From: Arenibacterium halophilum
Lineage (GTDB): Bacteria; Pseudomonadota; Alphaproteobacteria; Rhodobacterales; Rhodobacteraceae
DNA length: 64,000 nt
Direction: 5' to 3'
Assembly: GCF_005938225.1 (NCBI RefSeq)
Contig: NZ_VCPC01000002.1
Location: 558,001-622,000, forward strand
A program made the position numbers and the translations under genes. How positions within the stretch are numbered: position 1 is the stretch's first letter; the number at the start of each line of letters is the position of its first letter. The notes under the pieces were generated by a model. The model had not been told where the DNA came from. It worked only from the letters and a program-made list of their open reading frames with translations, and ran no database searches. Shown one piece after another: positions 52,008-60,593 of this stretch.

Positions 52008-52952
52008 TTACAATGGCTCGGGCGTCGAAGTCCTTCGCGATTGCAAGGAATCGTTAATGGCGATGGCAATTTGCGCAGCAAGGCGGGCGTTGTTGCGCAC
52101 CAGCGCAATATTGGCGGCAAGCGAGCGGCCATCGGTCAGATCGAAAATGCGTTGCAGCAGGAAGGGGGTGACCGCCTTGCCTGCGATTTCCTGAATATCG
52201 GCATCGGACTGGGCCTGCGCGATGATGGGTGCCAGGGTTTCGGCGGCGATCTCGTCGGGCAGGGGGACCGGATTTGCGATCAATTGGCCGCCGGGCACAC
52301 CAAGGGCGGCGCGCATCAGGTGGGCGCGGGCGATCTCGGCCGGGGTGTCCATGCGCAGGGGCGCCGGAAAAGGCGAACGCGCAGACCAGAAGGCGGGCAC
52401 CTCGTCTTGCCCGTAGGCGATGACGGGAACGCCCAGCGTTTCCAGCACCTCTAGTGTCTTGGCGGTGTCGAGGATAGCCTTGGGCCCGGCGGCGACGACG
52501 GTAACGGCGGTCTGCGCCAGTTCATGCAGATCGGCCGAGATGTCGAAGGTGGTTTCCGCGCCCCTGTGAACGCCGCCGATGCCGCCGGTCGCAAAGACAT
52601 GGATGCCCACCAGCCGCGCGGCGATCATCGTGGCGGCAACGGTGGTGGCGCCGGTGCCGCCACTGGCAAGGCAGGCGGCGAAATCGGCGCGCGACAGCTT
52701 GGCGACGCCCTTCGCCTGACCCAGCGTATCCAGCTGGTCGTCGGTCAGCCCGATGTGCAGGGTGCCGTCAAGCACTGCGATGGTGGCAGGCACCGCGCCC
52801 TGGTCGCGGATGTCGGTTTCCACGGCGCGCGCGGTGGCGACGTTCTGCGGATAGGGCATCCCGTGGGTGATGATGGTGCTTTCCAGCGCGACGACGGGGC
52901 GGTTCTGATCCAGCGCCTCGGCGACCTCGGGCGAATGGGCAAGGGCGATCAC
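52008..52952 (-). CDS. psuG: Pseudouridine-5'-phosphate glycosidase
   Basis: 314 residues. It cleaves pseudouridine 5'-phosphate to uracil and ribose 5-phosphate. Family motifs: VALESTIITHGMPYPQN at 20-36, GTGATTVAATMIAAR, VFATGGIGGVHRG and VIAYGQDEVPAFWS. Its ATG overlaps the stop of psuK by four bases. Confidence 0.95.
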   Translation of the reverse strand: MIALAHSPEVAEALDQNRPVVALESTIITHGMPYPQNVATARAVETDIRDQGAVPATIAVLDGTLHIGLTDDQLDTLGQAKGVAKLSRADFAACLASGGTGATTVAATMIAARLVGIHVFATGGIGGVHRGAETTFDISADLHELAQTAVTVVAAGPKAILDTAKTLEVLETLGVPVIAYGQDEVPAFWSARSPFPAPLRMDTPAEIARAHLMRAALGVPGGQLIANPVPLPDEIAAETLAPIIAQAQSDADIQEIAGKAVTPFLLQRIFDLTDGRSLAANIALVRNNARLAAQIAIAINDSLQSRRTSTPEPL

Positions 52953-53848
52953 AGCGGGGTCTCTCCTGATACGTAGCGCGCGGCGGCCTGAAGCGCGCGT
53001 TCCAGCGCGGTGGTGCGGTCGGCGCCGTCGCGTTCGGCAGCGATGTGGGCCGCCATGAAGGTATCGCCCGCGCCGGTCACGCGGGTGACTAGAACCCGGG
53101 GCGGTTCGCGGCTGATGCAGCCCTGCGCATCGGCATCTGATGCGCTGCGCCCGCCATCGGTCACCAGCACGCGGCGCGCGCCCCGCGCCAGCAGCCCGGC
53201 GGCGGCGGTTTCGGTATCGGCAAACTCAGCCTGGCACAGCAGCCCGGCCTCTTCGAGGTTGACGTAAAGCGTGCTGCTCGGGTGCGGCAGCAGGGGCAGA
53301 AGCCGCGCCGCCTTGCCAGGCGAGGCTGGCGCCACGCGCAGGTCGGCGCGGGCGAAAGACGGACTGCGGGCGATGGTTTCCAGCAGCGCCTGCGTCAGGT
53401 TGCCATCCAGCGCGACGGTGCCGGTAAAAGGGGCTTCTGGGCTGCCAAGCGCGCCGTTGTCCAGCGGGCGCAGGATCTTGTCGCCCGCCGCTTCCAGCGA
53501 ATGCGCATCGGCAATCGCCGCGATCAGCCCGTTGGCACCTTCGACCGCCATGTAGCGATCGGTCGGCAGGTCATCCGATCGGTAGAGATGCGTCGTGTCC
53601 ATGCCCATGGCGGCGCAGGCGGCGACCAGTTCGTCGCCTTCCGCGTCGCGGCCCACGGCGCTGAGCAGGACGGGCCGCAGACCAAAGCGCGCCAGCGTCA
53701 TCGCGATGTTCAGCGCGACGCCGCCGGGCAGGCGGCTGATGCGGCCGGGCACGTCGGCGCCTTGCCGCATGTGGCTGGCGGTGCGGCCGATCACATCCCA
53801 GAGGACGGAGCCGATGCAGAGGACAGAGGAGGAAGCGGGCGATGTCAT
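52949..53848 (-). CDS. psuK: PfkB-family kinase, probable pseudouridine kinase
   Basis: 299 residues, ribokinase fold. N-terminal VLCIGSVLWDVIGR and GGVALNIAMTLARFG for substrate, C-terminal VTRVTGAGDTFMAAHIA with the catalytic Asp and anion hole. Partnership with psuG (ATGA overlap) points to pseudouridine phosphorylation as the first step of pseudouridine salvage. Start 53848 agrees with family N-termini; further upstream codons are not conserved-like. Confidence 0.9.
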   Translation of the reverse strand: MTSPASSSVLCIGSVLWDVIGRTASHMRQGADVPGRISRLPGGVALNIAMTLARFGLRPVLLSAVGRDAEGDELVAACAAMGMDTTHLYRSDDLPTDRYMAVEGANGLIAAIADAHSLEAAGDKILRPLDNGALGSPEAPFTGTVALDGNLTQALLETIARSPSFARADLRVAPASPGKAARLLPLLPHPSSTLYVNLEEAGLLCQAEFADTETAAAGLLARGARRVLVTDGGRSASDADAQGCISREPPRVLVTRVTGAGDTFMAAHIAAERDGADRTTALERALQAAARYVSGETPL

Positions 53849-53975
53849 TCGCCGTTTGTGCCGCCATTTCGGGCCGTGGACAAGGTGGCCTCGACCTGAA
53901 TCGCGCGCCTTGCGGCGCACTTGATGCTGGCGCCGCCCTCCGGGCGCCGCGGTTGGGCGTTTGGCGCGGGCTTGA

Positions 53976-54776
53976 CTAGGGAACTGCGAAGGTCATCGCG
54001 GCCCAGAGGCTTTCATAAACGATGTCGCCACCCGGGGGCGCGGGGCGCAGGACGACGGCATCGGCAAGGTAGCTGTGCCCGGGGGTGACGGGCAGGGTAA
54101 CGATGCCTTGCGCATCTGTTCGGTAAAGGGTGGTTGTGACCGTCCCATCGGGGGCCTTGTCGAACAGTTCGACCTGCGCATTACCGCGAGATTTGCCTTG
54201 ATAAAGCAGGCGCAGACGCACTGTTCCGTCATGGTCGGCATAGGGGTTGGTCAGCGCGACGAATTCGGTTTCCATGCCGGTCGGCTGGTCGGCACCGGCC
54301 CCATCGCCTACGGCCACCAATGCCTTGGCAAAACGGCGGTAACTTTCGGTGAAATCCGATTCGGGCAGACCGCGGGCCGCATGATCGGCGGCGGAGACGG
54401 CAAGGTCCTTGTGCGCGACGAAGGACTGGAATGTCGCCATCTCGGCATAGGTGACCCGTGCAGGCCGGGTTACATGCAGGATCACCAGCAACCCCGAACT
54501 GGGCGGCGCGGTGGTGGACAGGGCCGGAATATCGCCCATGCGCGATTTAACCGGTTCCGTATTTGCCCCCTGAATCAGCTCGAACCGGGCGGTTTTCGTG
54601 CTGAAATACGCCAGAGGGGCGCCTTTGAAGGATTGCCCGTTGCGCAGGTGCGCCACCAGCGGCGCACCGGGCGCGACGCGATAGTCTTCTGGTGAAATCC
54701 AGAACTCATGGGCAAGGGCCGGCAGGCATGACAGGATGGCCGCGACAACAATGGCAAGAGAGAGACAGGGGCGCAT
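53976..54776 (-). CDS. DUF4198 periplasmic protein
   Basis: 266 residues with a signal peptide (LSLAIVVAAILSCLPALA) directly followed by HEFWISPEDYRVAPGAPLVAHLRNGQSFKG, the typical DUF4198 start. The C-terminal part has an immunoglobulin-like pattern (AQVELFDKAPDGTVTTTLYRTDAQGIVTLPV). Family members occur with nickel or cobalt uptake systems. Its start codon shares two bases with the start of the divergent HupE-like gene. Confidence 0.85.
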   Translation of the reverse strand: MRPCLSLAIVVAAILSCLPALAHEFWISPEDYRVAPGAPLVAHLRNGQSFKGAPLAYFSTKTARFELIQGANTEPVKSRMGDIPALSTTAPPSSGLLVILHVTRPARVTYAEMATFQSFVAHKDLAVSAADHAARGLPESDFTESYRRFAKALVAVGDGAGADQPTGMETEFVALTNPYADHDGTVRLRLLYQGKSRGNAQVELFDKAPDGTVTTTLYRTDAQGIVTLPVTPGHSYLADAVVLRPAPPGGDIVYESLWAAMTFAVP

Positions 54777-55890
54777 GAGGGCAAGAATAGGCTGGCTGGC
54801 GATCTTGGCAATGTTGGCGGCATTGCCGGTGCGGGCGCATGAGGTGATTCCGACCATCGGCGATCTGACGGTGGCCGAGGGCCGGGTCGAGCTGGTGCTG
54901 CGCATGACGGCCGAGGCGTTTGTCGCCGGCGTCGATCTGGATCATGTTGCCGAAACCGATTCGTCCGACGCGGCCGCCCGCTATGACGCCCTGCGTGCCT
55001 TGCCGCCCGAGGCGTTGCAGGCAGAGATCACGGAATGGTCCGGGCCATGGCTGGACCGGCTTGATCTGACGATCGACGGCACGCCGGTGCCACTAGGGCT
55101 CGGTTCGGTCGCGGCCGATGAGGTGGGCGATGTCACATTTGTTCGCCCGACCATTCTGACGCTGGAAGGCATCGCGCCGCCGGGGGCGGGCGACCTTCGG
55201 CTGACCTGGCCGCAGGGCGCCGGAGAGCTGGTATTGCGCCAGCAGGGCGTGGATGAGCCCTTTACCGGCTTGCTGACGGGGGGCACGCAAAGCCCGCCGA
55301 TCCCGGTAGATGGCGGCGCGGCGCTGGGCGGTTGGGCCACATTCGTCAGCTATATCCCGGTGGGGTTCGATCATATTCTGCCCAAGGGGCTGGATCACAT
55401 TCTATTCGTCCTGGGGTTGTTTTTCCTGTCCACGCGGCTGCGGCCGCTGCTGTGGCAGGTCAGCGCCTTCACGCTGGCGCATACGGTGACGCTGGCGCTG
55501 GGGGCGATGGGCTGGGTCCGTGTGCCCGGCGCGATTGTCGAACCACTGATCGCCGCCTCGATCGTCTATGTCGCGGTGGAAAACGTGATGACCTCGCGGC
55601 TGCACCGTTGGCGACCGGTGGTGATTTTCTGTTTCGGTCTGTTGCACGGGTTGGGCTTTGCCAGCGTGCTGGGCGATTTCGGCCTGCCAGCGGGGCAGTT
55701 CGTGCCTGCACTTCTGGGGTTCAACATTGGCGTCGAATTGGGCCAGCTGACCGTGATCGCGCTGGCGTTTCTGGCCGTTGGGGCATGGTTCCGCGACAAG
55801 CCGTGGTACCGGGCGCGCATCGCGATCCCGGCATCCTGTGCGATTGCGGCAGTGGGCGTCTGGTGGGTGGTGGAGCGGGTGTTCCTGTAG
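54775..55890 (+). CDS. HupE/UreJ-family membrane protein
   Basis: 371 residues. Signal peptide (MRARIGWLAILAMLAALPVRA) then a periplasmic domain (to about 185) and six or seven helices. Metal-transporter motifs: HILPKGLDHILFVLGLFFLS, LAHTVTLALGAMG and LLHGLGFASVLGDFGLP. The family is linked to nickel or cobalt permeation in hydrogenase and urease loci, though many marine members lack such neighbours. ATG 54775 gives the best signal peptide; alternatives lie at 54736 and 54751. Confidence 0.87.
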   Translation: MRARIGWLAILAMLAALPVRAHEVIPTIGDLTVAEGRVELVLRMTAEAFVAGVDLDHVAETDSSDAAARYDALRALPPEALQAEITEWSGPWLDRLDLTIDGTPVPLGLGSVAADEVGDVTFVRPTILTLEGIAPPGAGDLRLTWPQGAGELVLRQQGVDEPFTGLLTGGTQSPPIPVDGGAALGGWATFVSYIPVGFDHILPKGLDHILFVLGLFFLSTRLRPLLWQVSAFTLAHTVTLALGAMGWVRVPGAIVEPLIAASIVYVAVENVMTSRLHRWRPVVIFCFGLLHGLGFASVLGDFGLPAGQFVPALLGFNIGVELGQLTVIALAFLAVGAWFRDKPWYRARIAIPASCAIAAVGVWWVVERVFL

Positions 55891-55894
55891 TGCC

Positions 55895-56518
55895 TTAACC
55901 CGCCAGTGGCGCCAGCAACTCGGCCAGCGCCTTTTCGGGCGTGTCCGATCCCCAGATTTCGGTCCCGATGCCGAAGAAATCGGTGACCGGTGCAAGCTCG
56001 GCAACGCGCTCGGGGGTCAGGTTGCCCTCGGCCACCACGGGCACTTCGATCATTTCCGACCACCACTGGAACAGGTCCGGCTCGGCGCGCGTGCCATCAT
56101 CCAGCGCGCTGTCGCCCACGGGGCCAAAGCTGATGTAATCGGCCCCGGCTTCGCCCGCGCTCATCCCGTCGTGACGCGAGGCGCCGCAGAAGGCGCCGAC
56201 AATCGCGTCCGGCCCCAGCGTCTTGCGTGCGGCACGCACAGAACGGGCGGCATCGCTAAGGTGCACGCCGTCCAGCCCCAGCCGCTGTGCCAGCAGAGTA
56301 TGGTCCGCCACCACCAGCGCCACGTCGCGGGCATGGGCCACCTCGCGCAGCGTGTCGGCGGCGCGAGCGATGTCATCCTCGTCGCGGGTGGCCATGCTCA
56401 GACGCAGGCAGGCGATCGCGGTGCTGTCCAGCACGGCGGCCAGCTGCGCTGCAAAGGGCTCCAGCTCGAAAGCAGGGGGCGTGACAAGATAAAGTTGCGG
56501 CTGTTCCGGCGCGGTCAT
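55895..56518 (-). CDS. Thiamine-phosphate-synthase-like protein
   Basis: 207 residues forming a TIM barrel of the ThiE/TenI family: LYLVTPPAFELEPFAAQLAA, VALVVADHTLLAQRLGLDGVHLSDAARSVRAARKTLG, GADYISFGPVGDSALDDGTRAE and VPVVAEGNLTPERVAEL. The ThiE pyrophosphate loop is not clearly complete (IVGAFCGASRHDG), so it may be a paralogue rather than the housekeeping ThiE. Convergent with the HupE-like gene by 4 bp. Confidence 0.85.
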   Translation of the reverse strand: MTAPEQPQLYLVTPPAFELEPFAAQLAAVLDSTAIACLRLSMATRDEDDIARAADTLREVAHARDVALVVADHTLLAQRLGLDGVHLSDAARSVRAARKTLGPDAIVGAFCGASRHDGMSAGEAGADYISFGPVGDSALDDGTRAEPDLFQWWSEMIEVPVVAEGNLTPERVAELAPVTDFFGIGTEIWGSDTPEKALAELLAPLAG

Positions 56519-56656
56519 GGTGCATATCCCAGGCGTTTCGCGGCCCCCTCTAGCGGATATGGGCGCGCCTGCAAAGCCAAACCGCGACGGGCGCGCCTTG
56601 CACGCTGGACGCGCGCACCTTAGAGGAAGCGCGTTGCCAAAGCCCGGGGTCCGTCC

Positions 56657-57403
56657 ATGCCAACCGATCAGAAACAGCCCGCTTTCGTGCTTGTGCGTCC
56701 GCAGATGGGCGAAAACATCGGCGCGGCGGCGCGGGCCATGTGGAATTTCGGGCTGGACAGGATGCGCGTGGTCGCCCCGCGCGATGGCTGGCCCAACGAA
56801 AAGGCGGTCGTGATGGCCAGCGGCGCCGGGCGGCTGCTGGACGAGGCGCAGGTCTACACCGATGTGCCCGAGGCGCTGGCCGATTGCACCTATGTGATGG
56901 CCACCACGGCGCGGCCGCGCGGGCTGACCAAGACGGTGTTCAGCCCCGAACGCGCGATGCAGGTGGCGCGCGAAAAGCTGGAGGCCGGCGAACGGGTCGC
57001 CGTGCTGTTCGGGCCGGAGCGCGCCGGGCTCGAAAATGACGAAATCGCGCGCGCCAACGCCATCATCTCGGTCCCGGTGAACCCGGTCTTCGCCTCGCTG
57101 AATCTGGCGCAATGCGCATTGCTGGTGGGGTACGAATGGATGCGGCAGGCGGGCACACACGCCGATGAAACCGTCACGCTGGGCAAGACCGACTGGGCAA
57201 ACGGCGCCGAGATCGCGGCGCTGGGCGATCACTACGAGGACGCGCTCGAACAGGCCGGGTTCTTCTTTCCAGACCACAAGGCCCAGTCGATGAAGCAGAA
57301 CCTGCGCAACCTCTGGTCGCGGATGCCGCTGACGCAGGTGGATGTGCGGATGCTGCACGGGGTGCTGCGGCAGATGGTCCGCTGGAAGGACAAGGACCAG
57401 TGA
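56657..57403 (+). CDS. trmJ: tRNA/rRNA 2'-O-methyltransferase TrmJ family
   Basis: 248 residues. SPOUT fold with N-terminal FVLVRPQMGENIGAAARAMWNFGL, LFGPERAGLENDEIARAN and VPVNPVFASLNLAQCALLVGYEW, plus a helical C-terminal extension (about 165-248) as in TrmJ, which methylates position 32 of tRNAs. The start follows 138 bp after the divergent ThiE-like gene. Confidence 0.9.
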   Translation: MPTDQKQPAFVLVRPQMGENIGAAARAMWNFGLDRMRVVAPRDGWPNEKAVVMASGAGRLLDEAQVYTDVPEALADCTYVMATTARPRGLTKTVFSPERAMQVAREKLEAGERVAVLFGPERAGLENDEIARANAIISVPVNPVFASLNLAQCALLVGYEWMRQAGTHADETVTLGKTDWANGAEIAALGDHYEDALEQAGFFFPDHKAQSMKQNLRNLWSRMPLTQVDVRMLHGVLRQMVRWKDKDQ

Positions 57404-57479
57404 TCGCGCTGGACGCCCGGCAGGGCCGCGCCTAGGTTCTGCCCCAGCCAGACGGCCGAAATACAAGCAAGAGGTCTTT

Positions 57480-58628
57480 ATGAGCGGCAAGCGCAGCATC
57501 TTCGAAGAGGTCGGCGAGACCACCCTAACCCGGCCCGAGCCGCAGACTGGCATCATCGACCGCGGCCGCACCGGCGCGCGGCGCGGCATCCGGGTCTGGC
57601 TGATGGTGCTCTTCGCGCTGGTCGTCGCGATGATCGTGGTGGGTGGGCTGACCCGGCTGACTGACAGCGGGCTGTCGATCACCGAATGGCGCCCCGTGAC
57701 AGGCGCGCTGCCCCCGATGAACGAAGCCGACTGGCAATCGGAATTCGAGAAATACAAGCAGATCGACCAGTTTCAGCTGCAACATGCCTGGATGGAGCTA
57801 TCTGATTTCAAACAGATCTACTGGTGGGAATGGTCGCACCGCCAGCTGGGCCGGGTGATCGGCGTGATCTGGGCCGTGGGGTTCCTCGGATTCCTGATTG
57901 CGCGGCAAATCCCCGTCGGCTGGACAGGGCGGCTGCTGTGGATCGGCGCGCTTGGTGGGGCGCAGGGTGCGATCGGCTGGTGGATGGTCGCCTCGGGCGT
58001 GACCCAGGGCGAAGGCGTGACAACCGTGGCCAGCTACCGGCTCGCAACGCACCTTGGCCTGGCCTTCGCGATCCTTGGCTTCATCGCGTGGTATGTCTTC
58101 CTCCTGGGCCGCACCGAGCGTGACCTGATGCAGGCCCGCCGCGGGCGCGAAACAAGGCTGTTCGGCCTTGGTACGGGCCTTATGCATTTCGCCATTCTGC
58201 AAATACTCATCGGCGCGCTGGTGGCGGGCATCGACGCCGGTCGCACTTACAACGACTGGCCACTCATGGCGGGGCAATTCTTCCCGCCGAACGCCTTCCC
58301 CGAGGTGCCGCTGTGGCGCAACCTGTTTGAAAGCCCGGGTCTGGTGCAATTCATCCACCGTTGCGCGGGCTACCTTTTGTTCATTTTTGGCATCGTGGCC
58401 TTGTTGAAAGGGCGACGCAGCGCCAATCCCGCGACGCGCTTTGCCTTTACCGCCGCCTTTGCCGCGCTCGCGGTGCAGGTCGCGCTGGGCATCATGACGG
58501 TGCTTTACGAGGCGCAGCTGCACGTCGCGATCACCCATCAACTCGTGGCCGTGATCCTGTGGGTTCTGATCCTGCGGGCGCGGTTCATGGCGGCCTATCC
58601 GGTTGCAACCTCGATCAGGGAGCGGTGA
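57480..58628 (+). CDS. ctaA: Haem A synthase (CtaA/COX15 type)
   Basis: 382 residues with eight helices. Motifs: VVGGLTRLTDSGLSITEWRPVTGALPP near 43-70, WWEWSHRQLGRVIG (first haem His), ATHLGLAF, QFIHRCAGYLLFI and ITHQLVAVILW. It oxidises the haem O methyl group to haem A for aa3-type oxidases. The ATG 57480 is supported by the family N-terminus; longer frame is antisense-free but overlaps trmJ. Confidence 0.96.
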   Translation: MSGKRSIFEEVGETTLTRPEPQTGIIDRGRTGARRGIRVWLMVLFALVVAMIVVGGLTRLTDSGLSITEWRPVTGALPPMNEADWQSEFEKYKQIDQFQLQHAWMELSDFKQIYWWEWSHRQLGRVIGVIWAVGFLGFLIARQIPVGWTGRLLWIGALGGAQGAIGWWMVASGVTQGEGVTTVASYRLATHLGLAFAILGFIAWYVFLLGRTERDLMQARRGRETRLFGLGTGLMHFAILQILIGALVAGIDAGRTYNDWPLMAGQFFPPNAFPEVPLWRNLFESPGLVQFIHRCAGYLLFIFGIVALLKGRRSANPATRFAFTAAFAALAVQVALGIMTVLYEAQLHVAITHQLVAVILWVLILRARFMAAYPVATSIRER

Positions 58629-58629
58629 C

Positions 58630-60099
58630 ATGACCGATTTCGAACAGCTCATGGCGTATCAGCGCGAAACCTCGGCGCTGGCGCAGGTTGCAGGCCGACT
58701 GGGGTGGGACCAGGAAACCGTGATGCCGCGCGGCGCGGCGGGCCAGCGGTCCGAGGAAATGGCGGCGATGGAATCCGTGCTGCACGAGCGGCGCAGTTCG
58801 GCCCGGGTGGGCGACTTGCTGGAAACGGCACAAGCCCCGGACGCGGCAGGCGAGGCGCAGCTGCGCGACATCCGCCGCGCGTTTGAACGCGCCAACAAGG
58901 TGCCCGCCGATCTGGCAAAGCAGATCGCCCGCGTCACCTCGCAGGCGCAGGGGCTCTGGGCACAGGCCCGGGCCGACGAAGATGTGGCCGCCTTCCTGCC
59001 GGTGCTGGAGCAGGTCGTCGCGCTGAAACGTCAGGAAGGCGCGGCGCTGGCGAACGGTGGCGATGTCTATGACGCGATGCTGGACGATTACGAACCGGGC
59101 ATGACAGCGGTCGAGATCTCGGCCCTGTTTGATGCCATGCGCCCGCGCCTGGTGGCGCTGCGCGCGGCGGTGCTGGCGCAATCCTCGCCACGCGGCGTGA
59201 CGGGGCATTTCGACGAACAGGCCCAGATGCAACTGGCCCGGCGCGTCGCCAAGGTGTTCGGATATGACATGTCGCGCGGTCGCGTCGACAAGGCGGTACA
59301 TCCGTTCAGCTCGGGCAGCGGATCTGATGTGCGCATCACCACGCGCACCAACGGGCATGACCCGTTCAATTGCCTTTATTCCACGATACACGAGGTCGGC
59401 CACGCCACCTATGAGCAGAACATCGCGCCCGACTATGCGCTGACCCCGCTGGGGCAGGGCGTGTCGATGGGCGTGCATGAAAGCCAGAGCCGGATCTACG
59501 AAAACCAGCTGGGCCGCAGCCGTGCCTTCACCGGCTGGCTGTTTACCGAAATGAAAGCCGCCTTTGGAGATTTCGGTGTGGCCGATGCCGATGCCTTCTA
59601 CGCTGCGGTGAACAGGGTTGCCAAAGGCCATATCCGCACCGAGGCGGACGAGGTGCAATACAATCTGCACATCATGCTGCGCTACGATCTGGAACGCGCG
59701 TTGATGGCGGGCGATTTGCAGGTCACCGAGCTGGAAGCGGCTTGGAATGACAGGTTCGCCGCCGATTTTGGCTATGGGGTCGACAAACCCTCGAACGGTT
59801 GCCTGCAAGATGTGCATTGGTCGGTCGGGCTGTTTGGCTACTTTCCAACCTACAGCCTTGGCAACGTCTACGCGGGGTGCCTGCACGAGGCGTTGCGCCG
59901 CGCGGTGCCCGATCTGGATACCCAGCTGGCAGCGGGTGACACCAGCGGCGCAACGGCCTGGCTGGCGGAAAATGTGCAATGCCACGGCGGGCTTTACGCG
60001 CCGCGCGACCTGATCGAACGCGCCTATGGCCACGACGTGTCGGAAGCGCCCCTGCTGGACTATCTTGAAGCGAAATTCAACGCGATCTACGAGGTTTGA
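58630..60099 (+). CDS. M32-family carboxypeptidase (Taq type)
   Basis: 489 residues. Zinc motif HEVGH at 254-258 (TIHEVGHATYEQN), preceded by HPFSSGSGSDVRITTRTN, both M32 signatures; ESQSRIYENQLGRSRAF gives the third ligand region. It removes C-terminal residues from peptides in the cytoplasm. Starts one base after the ctaA stop, so translational coupling is probable. Confidence 0.95.
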   Translation: MTDFEQLMAYQRETSALAQVAGRLGWDQETVMPRGAAGQRSEEMAAMESVLHERRSSARVGDLLETAQAPDAAGEAQLRDIRRAFERANKVPADLAKQIARVTSQAQGLWAQARADEDVAAFLPVLEQVVALKRQEGAALANGGDVYDAMLDDYEPGMTAVEISALFDAMRPRLVALRAAVLAQSSPRGVTGHFDEQAQMQLARRVAKVFGYDMSRGRVDKAVHPFSSGSGSDVRITTRTNGHDPFNCLYSTIHEVGHATYEQNIAPDYALTPLGQGVSMGVHESQSRIYENQLGRSRAFTGWLFTEMKAAFGDFGVADADAFYAAVNRVAKGHIRTEADEVQYNLHIMLRYDLERALMAGDLQVTELEAAWNDRFAADFGYGVDKPSNGCLQDVHWSVGLFGYFPTYSLGNVYAGCLHEALRRAVPDLDTQLAAGDTSGATAWLAENVQCHGGLYAPRDLIERAYGHDVSEAPLLDYLEAKFNAIYEV

Positions 60100-60110
60100 A
60101 TTCCCCCAGG

Positions 60111-60133
60111 GGCTGGCGGCCTTCCCGCCGGCC
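60111..60133 (+). terminator. Hairpin after the carboxypeptidase gene
   Basis: GGCTGGCGG (60111-60119) pairs with CCGCCGGCC (60125-60133) with one T-G pair and a five-base loop. No long T-run follows (cattcacgtttt). Probable weak terminator. Confidence 0.5.
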
Positions 60134-60593
60134 CATTCACGTTTTGGTAGAATTTAACCCGATTTAAACTCGTTTCCGGCGAAACCGGGGGCGGGTGTCG
60201 CGAATGCCCATTGTATTTGCCATAACTCTGGCATTAAGTAGATGAACGGCAAGAACACCAATTGGTGACGGCCGCATGAGTTTCGCTGTCCGGTCAGGGT
60301 GTAGGACAACCGGCACCTCCGGACAGGCTGATTTGGTACCGTTTATCGGCGCCAGTGGAGTACCTTCGACCAGCGGGAAATCTGCGGGCCGAAGGAAAAA
60401 ATGGGCAGGCGTGGATCACTCCCGTCTGTCGGAGCAGAACCGCGATGACGCGCGCGCAGACAGTGAGATCACGAGCAGGGGGGCGGACGACCGCACCTTG
60501 CCGCGCGCCGTCGGATATCGCCCTTTCAAGACACTTCCCCAACCGCGCCCGTCCACCAGGGCGCACGCGATTGCGGTCGTGCATCAAGGACAC
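60134..60593 (+). other. Long upstream region of rne, probable 5' leader
   Basis: About 460 bp without a supported gene on either strand. An in-frame ORF runs upstream from rne to 60276, but its codons read as low-quality protein. A loose promoter, TTGCCA about 16 bases before TAGATG near 60217-60245, could start a leader of more than 300 bases. In Escherichia coli a long rne leader is the target of autoregulation by RNase E; the same is plausible here but unproven. Confidence 0.45.

Noticed and set aside
55895-57757. 620-codon minus-strand ORF including the ThiE-like gene
   Set aside because: Codons upstream of 56518 are antisense to trmJ and ctaA; the ThiE-like start at 56518 is complete.
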